Below are positions 34,431 through 47,087 of a stretch of DNA of 64,000 nt, piece by piece. Both the position numbers and the translations under genes were made by a program. This stretch comes from Heloderma charlesbogerti (taxonomy: Eukaryota > Chordata > Lepidosauria > Squamata > Helodermatidae), in the NCBI GenBank assembly GCA_026122225.1, contig JANEZZ010001869.1:62001-126000 (forward strand), given 5' to 3'. Positions within the stretch are counted from its first letter, which is position 1. Each line of letters begins with the position of its first letter. The notes under the pieces are model-generated. The model was not told the origin of the DNA, did no database searches, and saw only the letters and a list, made by a program, of their open reading frames with translations.

Positions 34431-36309
34431 GCCACATTTCAACTTCCTGGACGGCCTGAAAATACATTACACAGATCTCCATTTTCAGAGGTTTCTAGTA
34501 TTACTCCAGTGCCTTGGGCTACTTGTGTACCAAATTTCAGGGCTGTAGCTCATCATGGAGTATCCTAGGCAATCCCATAAGTGAGGCCCAAGTGTTGTTA
34601 TTTCTCTGTACTAGAAACATGCACCTCAAAAACTGGCAACTTAATATCAGTATATAAAATTGCCTTTTCCCACAAGCCTCCTTCACCTCAGCTTCCTGTT
34701 TCTTAGTCCCTTGTTTTCTCTACTATATACCCCACAGTTTTCCTACCTCTTATAGCCCCTTCCCACTTCTCAACCTGCTCCCCAAAGCTAGAGTCCTAGT
34801 GTCTGTGTGAGATTTTAATTCCTGCTAAAAATAGCACTTTTCCTTCTCTCGGAGAAACTGGACAGAGAAACATGCTAACAGCTTCGTTCACTGGGCATCT
34901 CAGTCAATCCGTGTCATAGGCATCCCTACAGGCACAATATAATTCACGTATTTTCAGTGTTTTATTATCAGATGGTTTGGAATGAAATGGCTTGTAGCAT
35001 TCACAGTCTTATGATTATAATAAAATATATAAATGTACGAGGCTGAAAAATGTCTTTTGCTTTCTGTAAAGAGTACTCAGGGCTGGCCAAGATATGCTGC
35101 TTCAGGCAAAGGATAAGATGCCTCTTCACCTATTCCTTACATGGAAGCCAAGGAAACTTAGTTCAATAGCGTTGACTGGACAGCAGTGAAGGCAGCCGCA
35201 TAGTTGTGTGTGTGCAGGAGTGCAGTACAGTTCTGTTCTCTGAACACCTTGCTGCTGTTCTTTGCCCCCCAACATCTGCATGCCAACCCTGACAATGAGG
35301 TAGGAAGGGACAGGTCATACTATTTCTGCCTTAATCCCCCATTTTAAGCAAGAGAATTATTGATGACTTCCTCAGAGAGGAATGAACGAGCTGAATGAAA
35401 AGCTCCTCATACTTGAAAAAGTTGCAGGAATAAATGTTGAATTATGGTATAATCTGTCTACCTGGCATGGCTAAGGTGCTAAGAATGTATTTTAGCCAAG
35501 GTAGGGATATCAGAGAAATCCTCAACACGTTCAAAGGAGTTGAGTTTTCTATGAATCCAACCGGCAAATTCCGCAGCAGATAGGCTTTTCCTGAGTCACA
35601 CGGATTCTGCAGACTGGTTTTTAATGGGGGGGGGGTGCAGAAATTTGTACTTGTGCTAATGCGCATTAGTGCAAGGGGAATGAAATTCTTGTACATCCCC
35701 CCCCCCTCCAATTCTGATGGAATGGAAGATGCCTGACAAATCCACAAAACAGATGGAACAGATTTAATAAAATCTGTACATCCCTAAACCAGGGCTGCCC
35801 ATTAATTTATAAAATGTTAGTTGGTTGAACACCTATTGAGTGAATAGATTCAAATTCACATATAACTAGAACCTCAATGTAGATGCCTCTTTGAGCCATT
35901 GAAGCAGCGGTGCGCAGCTGGCCACCAGCATTGCCTGGCCCTCTCACTGCCCCGCTTGCCTTTGCCACTTCTCACCCGCTCCGTCCCTCAAGTGCACCAG
36001 CATGCAATGAACAGGAGGGGCAGCAAGTGCCGTGTCCGGCTCACTCGCCCGCCCTTTCTCTCTGGACCGCAGTGAGGGCTGGGCCTAGAGATGAGTGATG
36101 GAAGGAGCAGGAGAGGGCCCCCCACACCTGGAGCCTGCACTACCTTGAAGAAAGTATGAAAATGTATAATTTAATAAACAGAAACTACCACTCATTGGTA
36201 GAAGAAAGTCCCATCTTTTTAATAGCTCATGTTCATTGCGCTAATACAGTAACACACCGGAACTGAAATACCCTTTTAATGTTTGTCTTTAACGCACTGC
36301 CCCACTGGG

Positions 36310-36437
36310 CTGGATCCAGACTTAGTCATACTTGGAGTAGCCCCGCTGAACTCAATGGGGCTAAAGTTACTCAGGACTAACTGAAGTGTGATTGATTTCG
36401 ATGGCCCCAGTGTAAGTATGATTAAGTCTGGATTCAA
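36310..36437. repeat. ~128-bp palindromic MITE (CTGGATCCAGACTTAG ends)
   Basis: CTGGATCCAGACTTAGTCAT at the left and ATGATTAAGTCTGGATTCA at the right are inverted copies. A GAACTCAATGGGGCTAA-type core lies between. Confidence 0.7.
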
Positions 36438-36555
36438 CTTCCTGAGTATAATTGTACCCCCACCAGTTAATCAGTTAAACATCTCCTTTGTAACATCTAG
36501 TTTGGTTCATGCAATGCAACCTTATACACATTTACTTGTACATAAGCCCCTCCTG

Positions 36556-36689
36556 CAGCCTTCCCCAACCTGGTGACCTCCAGATGTTTTGGACTACAAC
36601 TCCCAGCATTCCTGACTATTGGCCATGCTGATTGGGGCTTCTGGAAGTTGACAACCAAAACAACTGGAGGGCACCAGATTGCAAAGGCT
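36556..36689. repeat. Short palindromic repeat, copy 4
   Basis: CCTCCAGATGTTTTGGACTA at the left and CCAAAACAACTGGAGGGCAC at the right, with ACTCCCAGCATTCC inside. Same family as the other three copies. Confidence 0.7.
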
Positions 36690-37559
36690 ACTCTACTGTC
36701 TTCAAAGGTGCTTACTCCTAGGTAAGTGTACATAGCACTGCAGCCTCAGTTGGTTAATCTACTAGCTAAAGTTTTGAAGCCTAGTTCTCATTCACCACCA
36801 ATTTTTGGCCTCAGGTGAACTCAGCACTGGAGCTGTAAGTACTGAAAGAGATTACCAGAAACCATATGGAGCAGAGAAGTGGTTGTCTGTAGCCTCTGCC
36901 CATGTAGTAAGCCAGTCCCCCCCCTGCCCCAGTAGCTGCCCAGAAATATGGAGAAGTCAGGTGATAACACTAAGCTTATCATATACCTGGAGGCTACAGA
37001 TGACAGTCTCTTACTGTTTCTATGCCCAGTTCATTAAATATGGAGCAATAGCAAATAGGTGGCTTGAATTTGCTCCTGGTTTGTTTGTTTTCCATAGTTA
37101 ATGACAGTTTTAGCATAAGGAATTTGCATATTACCAAGGGATGATTTCTGCAATTCTTTTCTCACCATACAGTAGAAATCCAGTGGTGTTGAGATCTTGG
37201 TCAACAACTAGTTTTGCCAATATGTAGTTAAACTATGGCCATTTCTACATGTGGCATTTACTGTGCACTCATGATTGGTCCCTCACGGAAGTCTGTGGGT
37301 CCATTACATGACATCGTCAGCATCCAGGGCCCCTTCCGCACTATCCTCGGCGTAAGGCGTAAACCTCTTTTAATTGGGTTTGAATAAACCATGATGTGTA
37401 CTACTATTTTTCAGCCACTAGATGGCACTGTTTTTTATTCAATGTTATGGGGGCTGCTGAGAAAGGACCATTTGGTCACGTTCACTGTCTAATGAGCCAA
37501 TTGTCAGCACAGCTTAGAAGGGGAAGTAAAATGCTCCGTGGGGCTCCCAATTTTTTCTT
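36690..37559. other. Intergenic with a possible MITE
   Basis: The block from about 37235 (CATTTCTACATGTGGCATTT) to 37440 resembles the element at 42515 and the group at 47088 and 49757, including CACTAGATGGCACTG. Otherwise unrecognised. Confidence 0.4.
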
Positions 37560-37613
37560 TAATGTAGAGGAGCCCTATGGAACCCACTCCCACAAGAAGT
37601 GGTAACGAGAAGT
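37560..37613 (+). repeat. Older interspersed repeat interrupted by the provirus, left part
   Basis: GAACCCACTCCCACAAGAAG leads into the provirus. The repeat resumes after it at 41231 (CAACTTAGATGGCACC.., AGACAAATTCATGGAGGATA) and runs to about 41520. The two halves read as one continuous reptile repeat once the provirus and one AAGT copy are ignored. The family is not identified. Confidence 0.6.
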
Positions 37614-38067
37614 TGTCAGGGAAATCGTGGTCCAAAACACTGGAGGTCACACATGTTCAGCAGATGTGGTAAAGCACTTTATTCATGCATGAGGTTGCTC
37701 TCCTGAGAGAAGAACAACAACTCCAAAATGGTGGCACACACATATATACACATAAGAGGCGGCCTCTGGGTCAGGCGGTTCCTCCTTCAAGGCGGCCTCC
37801 AAGCAAGGGTTACGCAGCCAATAGCAACATTTGGCGGCAACTTACAACAAATCATATTAAGATAACACAGCAAAGGTTCTGCGCATGCTCAGTTATACCT
37901 TACGTGGGCATGTTGATCTCTTCATGACGCTTGGCACATACGCAATGGTATCTGTGATCAGTGGCCTGAGTACTTCAAGGCACTTCCTTGCATGAACACA
38001 ATAGAATTGCGAATGTGCTTTGTCCATCTCCAGCTACTGGAGATAGTCTCTTACTGCTTCTCCCACA
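37614..38067 (-). repeat. 3' LTR of the provirus
   Basis: 454 bp with TG..CA ends. It contains a poly(A) signal on the - strand (TTTATT on + near 37678). By eye it matches the 5' LTR at roughly 94-95% over the shared ~375 bp, so the insertion is old but not ancient. Confidence 0.9.
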
Positions 38068-38081
38068 ATTTCCCCCTTTGA
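38068..38081 (-). promoter_or_regulatory. Proviral polypurine tract
   Basis: On the - strand CAAAGGGGGAAAT directly abuts the 3' LTR start TGTGGGAG. This is the expected plus-strand priming site. Confidence 0.85.
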
Positions 38082-38339
38082 AACTCCTCTGGAGTATCAC
38101 TATCATAACACATGATTTCTCTCAGATGGTCTGCTTCTTCTTCTGCTAGGATGCTCTTACCATCACCATCATCTCGGCTTTTTCCCATCAATAGGAGGGC
38201 AATATCCTTGTCGTTTTTAGTGTGGGGAATTTTATTTTTTTTTACTGCTAGATATATTGGCTCAATAACAACAAAACAAAAGTTGTACTAATACATATAT
38301 CACCATAAAACAAACAAACAAACAAACCCTCACCATTTT

Positions 38340-39479
38340 AAGAGACTTCTAAACCATCCACCAAAGTCTGGTATCCACCCAAACCAATCTATGTCTGCTT
38401 CAGTTCCTTTTCCAACTTTTTGTGTCTCTTTTGCTAGTTGCTCTATTTCTGATATGTGCCTGGTAATATTAAGCTCATTATCTACAATATGTGGGCAGCA
38501 TTCTGGACCTATTAGGGTGCATGTCTGCTAGCACAGTCTAGAGCTAATTGGTTCTGGATAGCAGTTAGCCTTATTTGGGTAAGTTCGCTTTTCACTAAAT
38601 TCAAGGCACTAGCTGTTTCAATTATAGTGGCTTCTATAATGTGTGAAAGCTTTAAAATATCTAAGTGATTTGCTCCTGCATGTAAAAGGGGACTGCTCCT
38701 CTTAACCATGTTTCTCCTGCAGATGAGACCTCATCAGCTATTTTTGCTATTTCTTTATTTTGGATTCTACTCACCGCTGTAGCATTTCTAATTTTTCCTT
38801 TAGGGATAGTTGTTAGCACTCTCATTCCTGGTATGAGTAGCCCTAGGTAACACGAGCCATACATGTCAGTAGTTAAACTTGGTAGGCTCTGCAGCCACAA
38901 ATCCATTTGACTGTTGAGGTGCTAAGTACAGATTCAATCCCAGCAGAATATTGGAAAGCATGTTGTAATTTACTAATTAAAAAGGTAGTAGAGCTGTTGA
39001 TTTTGAAACTAGAGTGTTTAGATTTATCCCAAGTTTGCTTGAAGGCGGTTAATGATTTTAAGGCTTCAGAGACATTACTGGCTTTTTTCCCCCCATGAAT
39101 CATTATATATGTGAGTATAGTTGAATGTATACATGCATCTAGATCTTCCTATTGATATTGTTAAATGTTAATTCTTCTTCTTATGGATGCACAGCAAACC
39201 TTTTATCCATCCAGACACTGGTATATATGTTTTTAAAGAATAATTCAGCTGTTTAGTTATAGGGTAAGTATCATTACTCTGAATGAAGGCAGTAAAGTTC
39301 AATGGAAGTCCAATCACTGGGATGCCATCGCTGGGGTTAGTAGGATTATCGGTACATACCTAACACGTAGTTTGGTTAACTGCTGCTGCAAATTTTCTTA
39401 CAGCTTTGAGGTAATTGTTTGAGTCCCAACCACACCATGCTACAGTCATACAGCAACTCAACAACAGTACCCACTTCAT
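38340..39479 (-). pseudogene. Proviral env remnant (degraded)
   Basis: A Met with a hydrophobic signal-peptide-like stretch starts at 39479 on the - strand. It is soon followed by a stop and loss of most of the surface subunit. Downstream frames (39103 to about 38350) contain fragments resembling a transmembrane subunit: a heptad-like helical stretch with a Gln/Leu-rich NQLALDC motif near 38540, then a Trp-rich membrane-proximal segment near 38390. Multiple stops and frame changes are present. No functional envelope can be made. Confidence 0.75.
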
Positions 39480-39821
39480 GGTTGTTTTCTATGAGTTGTG
39501 GTGATGTTATTCTCAGGGCTACTCCTTACTTCTCTGGAGTCCTCAGTCGGTTGGAGAACTGGGTCTCAGTGAGCAAGATGGTGCAAGTTACATGAGGCAC
39601 TGGTTTAGGGGAGAGGTTACTAGCACATTACCCGTACGTAGCTTTTACTGTAAGTTTCAGTGGGTTTTTACTGTCTGGATACACTTCTCACTGTTTTGAG
39701 GATTGCTGTTCTTCACACCTTGGAACTGTTGGAGGCTTAGGTCCTTGTTCCAGTGGTGGAGATTGTCGCTCTCCATGGTTTAAAGCTGTCAAAGGCTTGA
39801 GCCTTATGTCAGGCATTGCTT

Positions 39822-40855
39822 TCACATGCGAGATGCATGGATCCACGTAGGGCGCTCTGCGACTCGGACTGTTGTGTGAGTCACCACAAGAACTTGGTAT
39901 GGCCCTTCCCAGGTGGGTCGCAAGCAGTTCTTTCCGTGGTGGTTTGTCACATACCCGTGCTGTCCAGGCTGGATGTTATGGCATTTCTCACCTGGTTCTG
40001 GGATAATAACAAGACAGTATTTCAATCCCATCAAGGGTGGCATCGCAATGAAATCCATCCGCAGGGCTTCAAACGGGATGGTAGGCCTTGGTGGTGTGGC
40101 CATTTGAACCTTATTAGCACCTGCAGGCACAAAAGCTTTACATGTTACATGATTCTGAGAGATTTTTGCAACAGTTATGTGTGCTCCGGGAGCAAACCAC
40201 TGCTTTAAAAGTTGTTCGGTTACCCCTCTTTTGCACGTTTGTCCCTGCTGATGGGACACAAGTGCAAGCCAGTAGGTGAGACTCCGTGAAGCCACTGGTT
40301 TCCTATTAGGCCCCCCAAATATGCCTGACTTATCAGGTTGGCAACCTGAAGTAAGCCAGTGTTGTTGTTCATCTTGGAAAGTAACTTCTTGGAAAGTAAC
40401 TGGAGCAGTGAGAGGTGCCAAGACAGGAAAAGGAGCCTGAGGCCCTTGAGCCGAGGCAGTCTTGGCTGCTGCATTGGCGCGTGCATTCCCAAGAGCAACA
40501 GGGTTAGTGGCAGAGGTATGTGCAAGGCAGTGCACTATGGCAATAGCAGAGGGAAGCTAGAGAGCTTCAAGCAGAGCAGAAATAAGGGGACCATGTGCTA
40601 CAAGGGATCCAGAGGAAGTCATAAATCCACGTTGTTTCCAAATTTGTCCTGTGGCATGGCAAACTCCAAAGGCATAGCAGGAATCTGTGTAAATGGGAAC
40701 GGAAACATCTGTAGCAAGGATACAAGCACGAGTTAGGGCAGTCAGCTCAGCAGCCTGTGCTGAGTGCACAGTAGGGAGGGAGAAAGCTTCTAGTACATCA
40801 TGGTTGGAAACAACAGGGTATGCTGCCCACACAGCTCCTGTATTGTCATGCCTTC
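39822..40855 (-). pseudogene. Proviral pol remnant: RNase H and partial integrase
   Basis: On the - strand, RNase H is recognisable from the LTR junction near 40855 (GAVWAAYPVV, then HSAQAAELTALTRA, then IYTDSCYAFG). It breaks near 40550 and resumes as HTSATNPVALGNARANAAAK. The integrase N-terminal zinc-binding-like region (TCKAFVPAGANK) and the first catalytic-core part (MDFIAM) follow. A jump then goes straight to the C-terminal GPY-type module (RPTWEGPYQVLV, ending before 39822). Most of the catalytic core, including later acidic residues, is deleted. Confidence 0.85.
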
Positions 40856-41230
40856 TCTCTCCTGAGAGAAGAACAACAACTCCAAAATGGTGGCACACAT
40901 ATATACACATATCACAGGCGGCCTCTGTGCGGGGCAGTTCCGCCTTCAAGGTGGCCTCCATGCAAGGGTTATGCAGCCAATAGCAACATTTGGCAGCAAC
41001 TTACAACCAATCATATTACGATAACACAGCAAAGGTTCTGCGCATGCTCAGTTATACCTTACTCACGTGGGCATGTTGATCTCTTCATGACACTTGGCAC
41101 ATACGCAGTGCTATCTGTGATCAGTGGCCTGAGTACTTCAAGGCACTTCCTTGCATGAACACACTAGAATTGCGAATGTGCTTTGTCCATCTCCAGCTAC
41201 TGGAGATAGTCTCTTCCTGCTTCTCCCACA
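40856..41230 (-). repeat. 5' LTR of the provirus (U5 side deleted)
   Basis: It matches the 3' LTR from its TG end up to about the TCTCTCCTGAGAGAAG block, then switches abruptly into RNase H sequence. About 80 bp of the R/U5 side present in the 3' LTR is missing here. A few small indels separate the copies, such as the extra TCAC near 41065. Confidence 0.9.
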
Positions 41231-41520
41231 AAGTCAACAACTTAGATGGCACCAAATGCTGATTAGACAAATTCATGGAGGATAAGGAGCTCAATGGCTG
41301 TTCGCCATGATGGCTATATGCTCCCTCCAGGATTAGAGGCAGCATACCTCTGAATGCCGCCAGTTGTTGGCAACATGAGCAGGAGAGCACTATTATGTTC
41401 ATGTCCTGCTTGTGGACTTCCCACTGGGGCAGCTGGCTGGCCACTGTGCAAGCAGAACGTTGGGCTACTTAGGCCTTTGGTCTGATCCAGCAGGGCTCTT
41501 CCGATGTCCTCACGTTCTAA
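41231..41520 (+). repeat. Older interspersed repeat interrupted by the provirus, right part
   Basis: Starts with the second AAGT. Contains CCATGATGGCTATATGCTCC, GGCAGCTGGCTGGCCACTG and TCTGATCCAGCAGGGCTCTT, phrases seen in a widespread reptile repeat. Continues the segment at 37560-37613. Confidence 0.6.
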
Positions 41521-41884
41521 TGGAGCACACTGAAGGGGTGGTGGGCCATATTGCTCTCTCCCCTCAAGATCTCCTCCCTCCGTGTGACTACATTTGCCCC
41601 CTCTCCTGCTCCTTCTGTGTGCTTCTCTTCTTACTCCTATTTCAAGTTAGAGAAGGAGAGCTTGGCATGCAGACGTATGAAGCCCTTGATAGCCTAAATC
41701 AGAGGTTCTCTAACTGTGGTCCGTGGACTCCATTCCAGTGATTTGTGGAAAGGATGCAGAACAGTCAAGAACATCTGCACGTAGCACTACACTTGATCTG
41801 TTTTTTTCTGATGAAGGCTGTTTTGACCAGGGACAGCTTGTTGAACAGCACCTGTGATTTTCATAATATGGTGCTGGTGCAGTC

Positions 41885-42047
41885 CGTGGAGGCTGGTGGC
41901 TCTGATGTCAGTGGGACAGTGAATCAGCTCCAACTTTCAGTCAGAACTCTAAATGAGCTATCCAAGCTGCTTTTCTCCAAATTTCAGTTCTGACTGAAAC
42001 CCGGAGCAGATTCATCGCCCTACTGACATCAGAGCCACCAGTCTTCG
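41885..42047. mobile_element. 163-bp MITE with long terminal inverted repeats
   Basis: Left CGTGGAGGCTGGTGGCTCTG and right CAGAGCCACCAGTCTTCG are inverted, with GATGTCAGTGGG also matched. An 11-bp direct repeat CTGGTGCAGTC lies on both sides (41874-41884 and 42048-42058). No coding frame. Confidence 0.75.
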
Positions 42048-42058
42048 CTGGTGCAGTC

Positions 42059-45000
42059 TACTCATTTGTTCCTAAAAATGTACCAGTTCGAGGTAACTTT
42101 GCTAAACTAGCCCTGAGGTTAAAGCTGACAAACTTTACATATGAGTTCACATAACTTTGTATGGTTATTAAAAATTGAGTTAATATGTGCTTTGATTTTT
42201 ACAAAAAAAAGCAACCCAAAATGTATTAAGGTCTGCCAAGACCCCAAACATTTTCAAGTGGTACGCACACATGCACGCACACACACGCACACACACACAT
42301 ACAGGTTTGAGAAGCATTGGCTTACAGGTAGTGAAAGAACACACTCTGTCCCATGTGCCTATAGCTCTCTGACCACCTTTGAAAAAGACTAGGTATTTCA
42401 AGCAGCCAAGAGGAGCCAAAAGGAGAGAGAGACAGACTTGAATCAACAAAGAGAGGGAGGCAGGTGAGGCCTCTTCCTCAGGTTGCCAATCCCTTCCTTT
42501 CCTCATTTGCCAATGAGCTTTTCTACATGAGACATTTGTTGTGCACTCATCATTCCCTACTCACAGTTCTTTATGGGTTCTTTAGACATCGTTGGGACCG
42601 TCCAGTTTCGCTTCTGTTTCTAAACAGCGCTTTCCACGAGTTTTTTTTTTTAGCTCAGGGAAAATGGGGTATTGTTTCTGATTGGTGAAAGAAAGTGTGA
42701 TTTCCTCTTGTGTATTTGCACTATTCCGCCATAACACACTGACCCCTAGAGGTTATGTAGTGGAAATGCGGGAAAGGAAATGCTCTTTGTGTAGAGCTTG
42801 GATCTCAATTCTGTGACAAAACCGAAAGTAGATACAGCGGATTAACAGCCTGATGTAGAAAGCCCAATGGCCCCAGCTCTCCCTTCCTTCCCTGCTGTAT
42901 GAATGAAACTTTTGCTTCTGGCAAGGAAAGGATGGGGAAACATTGGATGGCAGCTTCAGAGGACCAGACAGAACCCATAGGACACCACCTCTATACACCA
43001 AAGCTAAGTGAACTAAAAATGTACAGTGCATTGTGGGCTTTATGGTCATTGCCTTTTAAGAAGCTGCAAATAAAAAGCTTGGTAAAATGACGGGATGCTT
43101 TCAGGCAACCTGCACGGTTCCTGCCAGCAACAACAAGGGGGGTATTTCAAGAAAGCCTAATCAAAATGAGCTAAATTAACTCAGAGTCCAGTTTACTTCA
43201 TGAAAAAATATAATCAAGCTGTCAGTAGGGCAACAAGAACAACCTCAACAACACTTAAGGAAGCACTTTGTTTCAACTGACATCACAGCACTCCAGAGCA
43301 TGGGCAACTGTAGCTAGAGTATCTCTATCCAGATAGGATCAAAGTCGGTACATCAGTCTGAGCAGATAAAAGGTGCTCCGTGCCACCAAGGCCACCTGCA
43401 CCTCCAATGAATGTGCTGGATCTAAGAGCACCCGCAAACTATGAGCCTGAGCCTTTGGGGAGTGCTACTCCCTCCTGAACAGGTCGACTTTCACTCATCC
43501 TAAAGAGTCCTGAAGAGCAGGTGGGAGGGCCCTACTTTGTCCAGACTGCAAGGCCAGCCCAAGACATTTTGCTTTCTGAGGCAAAGGACAAGATGGCACC
43601 CCACCCTCCCATTCCAGCTGACTAGTAGTTGGATCTTACTTCACTACTGGTGATGGGACAGCATCTTCCACCACCCCTGAGGGCAGCTGGCTAGCTTAGG
43701 GGGCTCAGGGCAGGCCACATGGCACACACAGCTCTGCACTCAAACACCTTGCTGCCACTGCCCACACCCCAGCATCCATTGCTTCAGGCCTCCATTGCAT
43801 TCTGCCTAATCTGAAACTTTTACCATTCTCCCCTCGAAACAGGGGACTCCATGTGTCCCACCAAATGGTCACACTACATAAGGCCAAACTAGGAAAAAAA
43901 TGTCAGAGATCTAGCTTCAATCTCCCATCTCATTAAATTCTTTTAAAAGCATTGGACGGGTAGGGTAGAGAATGGAATCAGAACTGGGAGAGGAGGAGTT
44001 TAACCTTTTTCCTTCCTGCTGTGGTCTCAAAGCTTCTTGAAGAGACAGGAGATCCCATTACAAAGCACCCAACTCCACATCTTGTCCAGTTCAGCCCTAA
44101 CACACTAGCTAGAAAGCTGAAATTAGGAGCTGGCATAATACCTCAGGGTTCTGCCATCAGAATGAGGAGGGGTCAGGAGTCAAATATATAATATTTACTT
44201 AGCTTTAAGATATTCAGTGTGTAGCAATGTCAATTAAACAAGAAATGTAACTATAGAGACCAAATGCAAACAATTAGAATCCCAAACCACTGTTAATTTC
44301 AAATACAGTGTTAGGGTTATTAGGATAGCCAGAGTAACTTTCACACTTTCTTGGACTCCTGTGGCTGGGTTCTGCTGCTGAGTTTTACCATTCCTCACTG
44401 GCGCAGGGCTCCTCTTCCTGTCTCTTTCTCTTCTTCACATCACCACTGGGCTGCTTCCCTTATCTTCCGCCTCAGTGGCTCCTCTTCACTCTGCTGCCTT
44501 CTCTTGTCTTTTCTCCTCACCTCCTTGGCCTTCTCTGCTTGTCCACCAGCCATCTCTCTCCTCTTGCCCCCTCTGCCTGCCCAGCAGCCACATCATTTTT
44601 AAATTAGCCATTCACTCTCTTTTCTCCATTCTGTGGTGCCAGTCTCACAGCTCACATCCCAACACAGTAGGAACGGGTATTATTACCCTTCCGTAGCTGA
44701 AAACATCTTGATTATGAGGAGCACTTGACCATGAGACATTTTTACATAGTTCTCTCAAAATGGAGGGCATGTTCAAAATCTATACAGTGTTCTCAGAATG
44801 GAGGGCATACCCCCCGCCCCCTCCCCCAGGCTAGCTAGGCAGATGAAATTTGGCAGACATATATTCCAATATACCCTGATTACTAGAGGAGTGTGAAAAT
44901 GGGGCATTCTGACACTGGCTTTTGCATCATGATACAGGGCAGCACTCCAGCATAGAGAAAGCACAACTGCTCACGGGGATGGTACACTGGCCTGTAGAAG

Positions 45001-47087
45001 TCCTGTTCTCTGTTCACACACTTGAATAAGCCATGGCTGGATTTCTTTTAACAGCCAGGAATTTAATCTATCCATGGAACATGCAAGCTTTCTTGTTAAT
45101 ATATTTATACGTTATGGTAAATGTCAGAAATGTGATGGCACGTTTTCAGAGAGGTAGCTGTGTTAGTCTAGCACAGCAAAAACAAAAGAGAGTCTTAGGG
45201 CACCTTAAAGACCACAAACGCTTATGCCAGAATAAATTTGTTAGCCTTAGATCCTTTGTTGGTTTTTATTAGCGCTGTTTCAATGGTAATTCTTACCAAT
45301 TTAGGAGACCAGAAGTTGTGTCATGAGGTTTGTAGATAACAGGGAGAGAGACCTACCCTCCTAAGTCTTACAACCTAAGAGAAAATGCTTCCAGAGTTAG
45401 TGAAGTTTCCCTATTTTTTAAGGGCATCCGAAACGTTTGAACATATAAATCCTAGCAGTTGCTTACTTAAAACACCCTTTGATGGCTTCTGCCTTGATGC
45501 TTGTAGCATTTGTGATTCTGGTTTACCTATAACATTCTCTGACCTCAGAGACACGTCTGAGCATCTGTTCGAAGACTGGTGCATGAAAGTGTTTTTCAGG
45601 TTCAGCACCATCTATTTCTATTTTGTGTCATTCTGGATGACAGCTACCATACATTTATTTATTAGTATAGATTGTTCTGCATATGGCTTTTCCCCAAATG
45701 AGTCCCAAGACTGGCATCTTGTCAATGGAGCAAGAATTCTCTCATGAACAGATGTTGAATCTATTTTTGACAGTGCAACGAAACTATATTCATGAATGGA
45801 GTATGAATCTGTGCCTTGAATGTATGAATGGAACTGGATTTGCCTTGATTTTCTTGTGTTTAAGAATGTACACAACTTTATAAGCACTTTGCATATTTCC
45901 CCCCATACTATATATAAGTTTATGTTTGTGAATATCTTATCCCATCTTTTCCAAGAATCTTCTGCCCTCCGCCCCCAGGTCATGTCAGGGGCTTTTTCTT
46001 TATTTATTTCATTTCTATACCACCCAACCGCCAAAGTTCTGCTTTTGACATTAACCTTGCCCCTTCTCACCCTCCATCCCTCAAAACATGTGACGTTAGT
46101 GCAGGAGGAATTGTCCTGTGGCAGAACTGAGGGTAATGGGGGTGATGTGGGACAAGCCAAGCCTGACAGGGTGCAGACACCGCGAGCTGGCTGATTCGCA
46201 CTTTACATTTTGCACCCAGGCGTGGATGCCCAAATCGTACAGCTTGGGCATATAACACTCATAGCTGGAAGCAGGGCTCTGAGTCTTTCACAGTCACTGC
46301 TTTGAAAAAGACATGTCCTGAATTTTGAATAAAAGCAACACTCAGACTTGACAAGATGCGCATGCATTTTATGCTAGGTTATCCGTACCTAAATGCAAAA
46401 TGAATTCTGGCCTAGAGGAACAACATGCATGTTAGCGGATGGATGCCCTTGTCTGTAGGCTGGGTTGGCCACATCAATGATACACATGTGACCCAAAGTG
46501 AATATTGTGCAGGATAGTGAGTATCTAGGGTGACACTGCCCACAGATTTGTGCCAGCAGACCATTTCATGAGTCAGTTTATGGACTTCTGAATTGGTCTT
46601 CTAATTATATTGAGATAAGTGACCATTTCAGATAAAACCAGCAGAGGGTGCAGTTGGCTTGAGTTAAGCCACGGTTCAGGCAACTATTTTGTATGTAGTC
46701 TCCTGTTTCTGACCTAATTAAGCGGCGGGAGGGGGGTGTTTTCCTTGGATCGTTTACAAGAGAAAAGGAACCAAGGATCACTTATAATCGTGGCTGAAAT
46801 CAGCACTGGCAACTCCAGACAGTCAACAATCATGTAACCACACTTACAACTCTCAAGTTATTGAACACTAAGCATAACAATCAGGTTATTTGCTCAATTG
46901 ATATATTTCCACAGACACTCTAGGGACTAAAATATTCAAGAACATTGATAGAATTCACCCCTTACAGAAAACTACACTGTTATAGGAAACAGGTGCTAAG
47001 TGTCCCCTTCCCTGTCTGGTGGCCAAACATCCCTTGATAACTGGGAGACTTTTTAAACCTCCACGGGGATTTCCTAAGGGGTGTGAG
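42059..47087. other. Intergenic, mostly unrecognised
   Basis: Contains a (CA)-rich tract at 42264-42302. A probable MITE lies at about 42515-42870 (TTTTCTACATGAGACATTTG at the left, CCTGATGTAGAAAGCCC at the right). LINE- or SINE-like tails occur near 45145-45245 and 45995-46030. The 120-codon frame at 45385-45747 and its neighbours show no conserved domain or splice context. Confidence 0.5.

Larger units (their letters stand above)
32867..36309. other. Intergenic, mostly unrecognised with scattered small repeats
   Basis: It contains the palindromic repeat copy at 33865-33985, a (GT)n at 34402-34430 and a probable DNA-transposon right end at about 35580-35785 (ending CTGTACATCCCTA, the inverse of the start seen at 24986). 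A GC-rich block lies at 35900-36110. No convincing exon. Confidence 0.5.
37614..41230 (-). mobile_element. Deleted gammaretrovirus-like endogenous provirus
   Basis: Two direct LTR copies bracket 3.6 kb. A 4-bp target-site duplication AAGT flanks it at 37610-37613 and 41231-41234, and the LTR termini are TG..CA. On the - strand the order is 5' LTR, RNase H/integrase remnant, env remnant, polypurine tract, 3' LTR. Gag, protease and reverse transcriptase are absent, as are the U5 end of the 5' LTR and the primer-binding site. The RNase H and integrase sequence and the 4-bp TSD fit a gammaretrovirus-like lineage. It is not replication-competent. Confidence 0.93.

Noticed and set aside
45385..45747. 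120-codon open frame with hydrophobic stretches
   Set aside because: No recognisable domain, no splice or promoter context, overlapping frames on the other strand; length is possible by chance in this composition.
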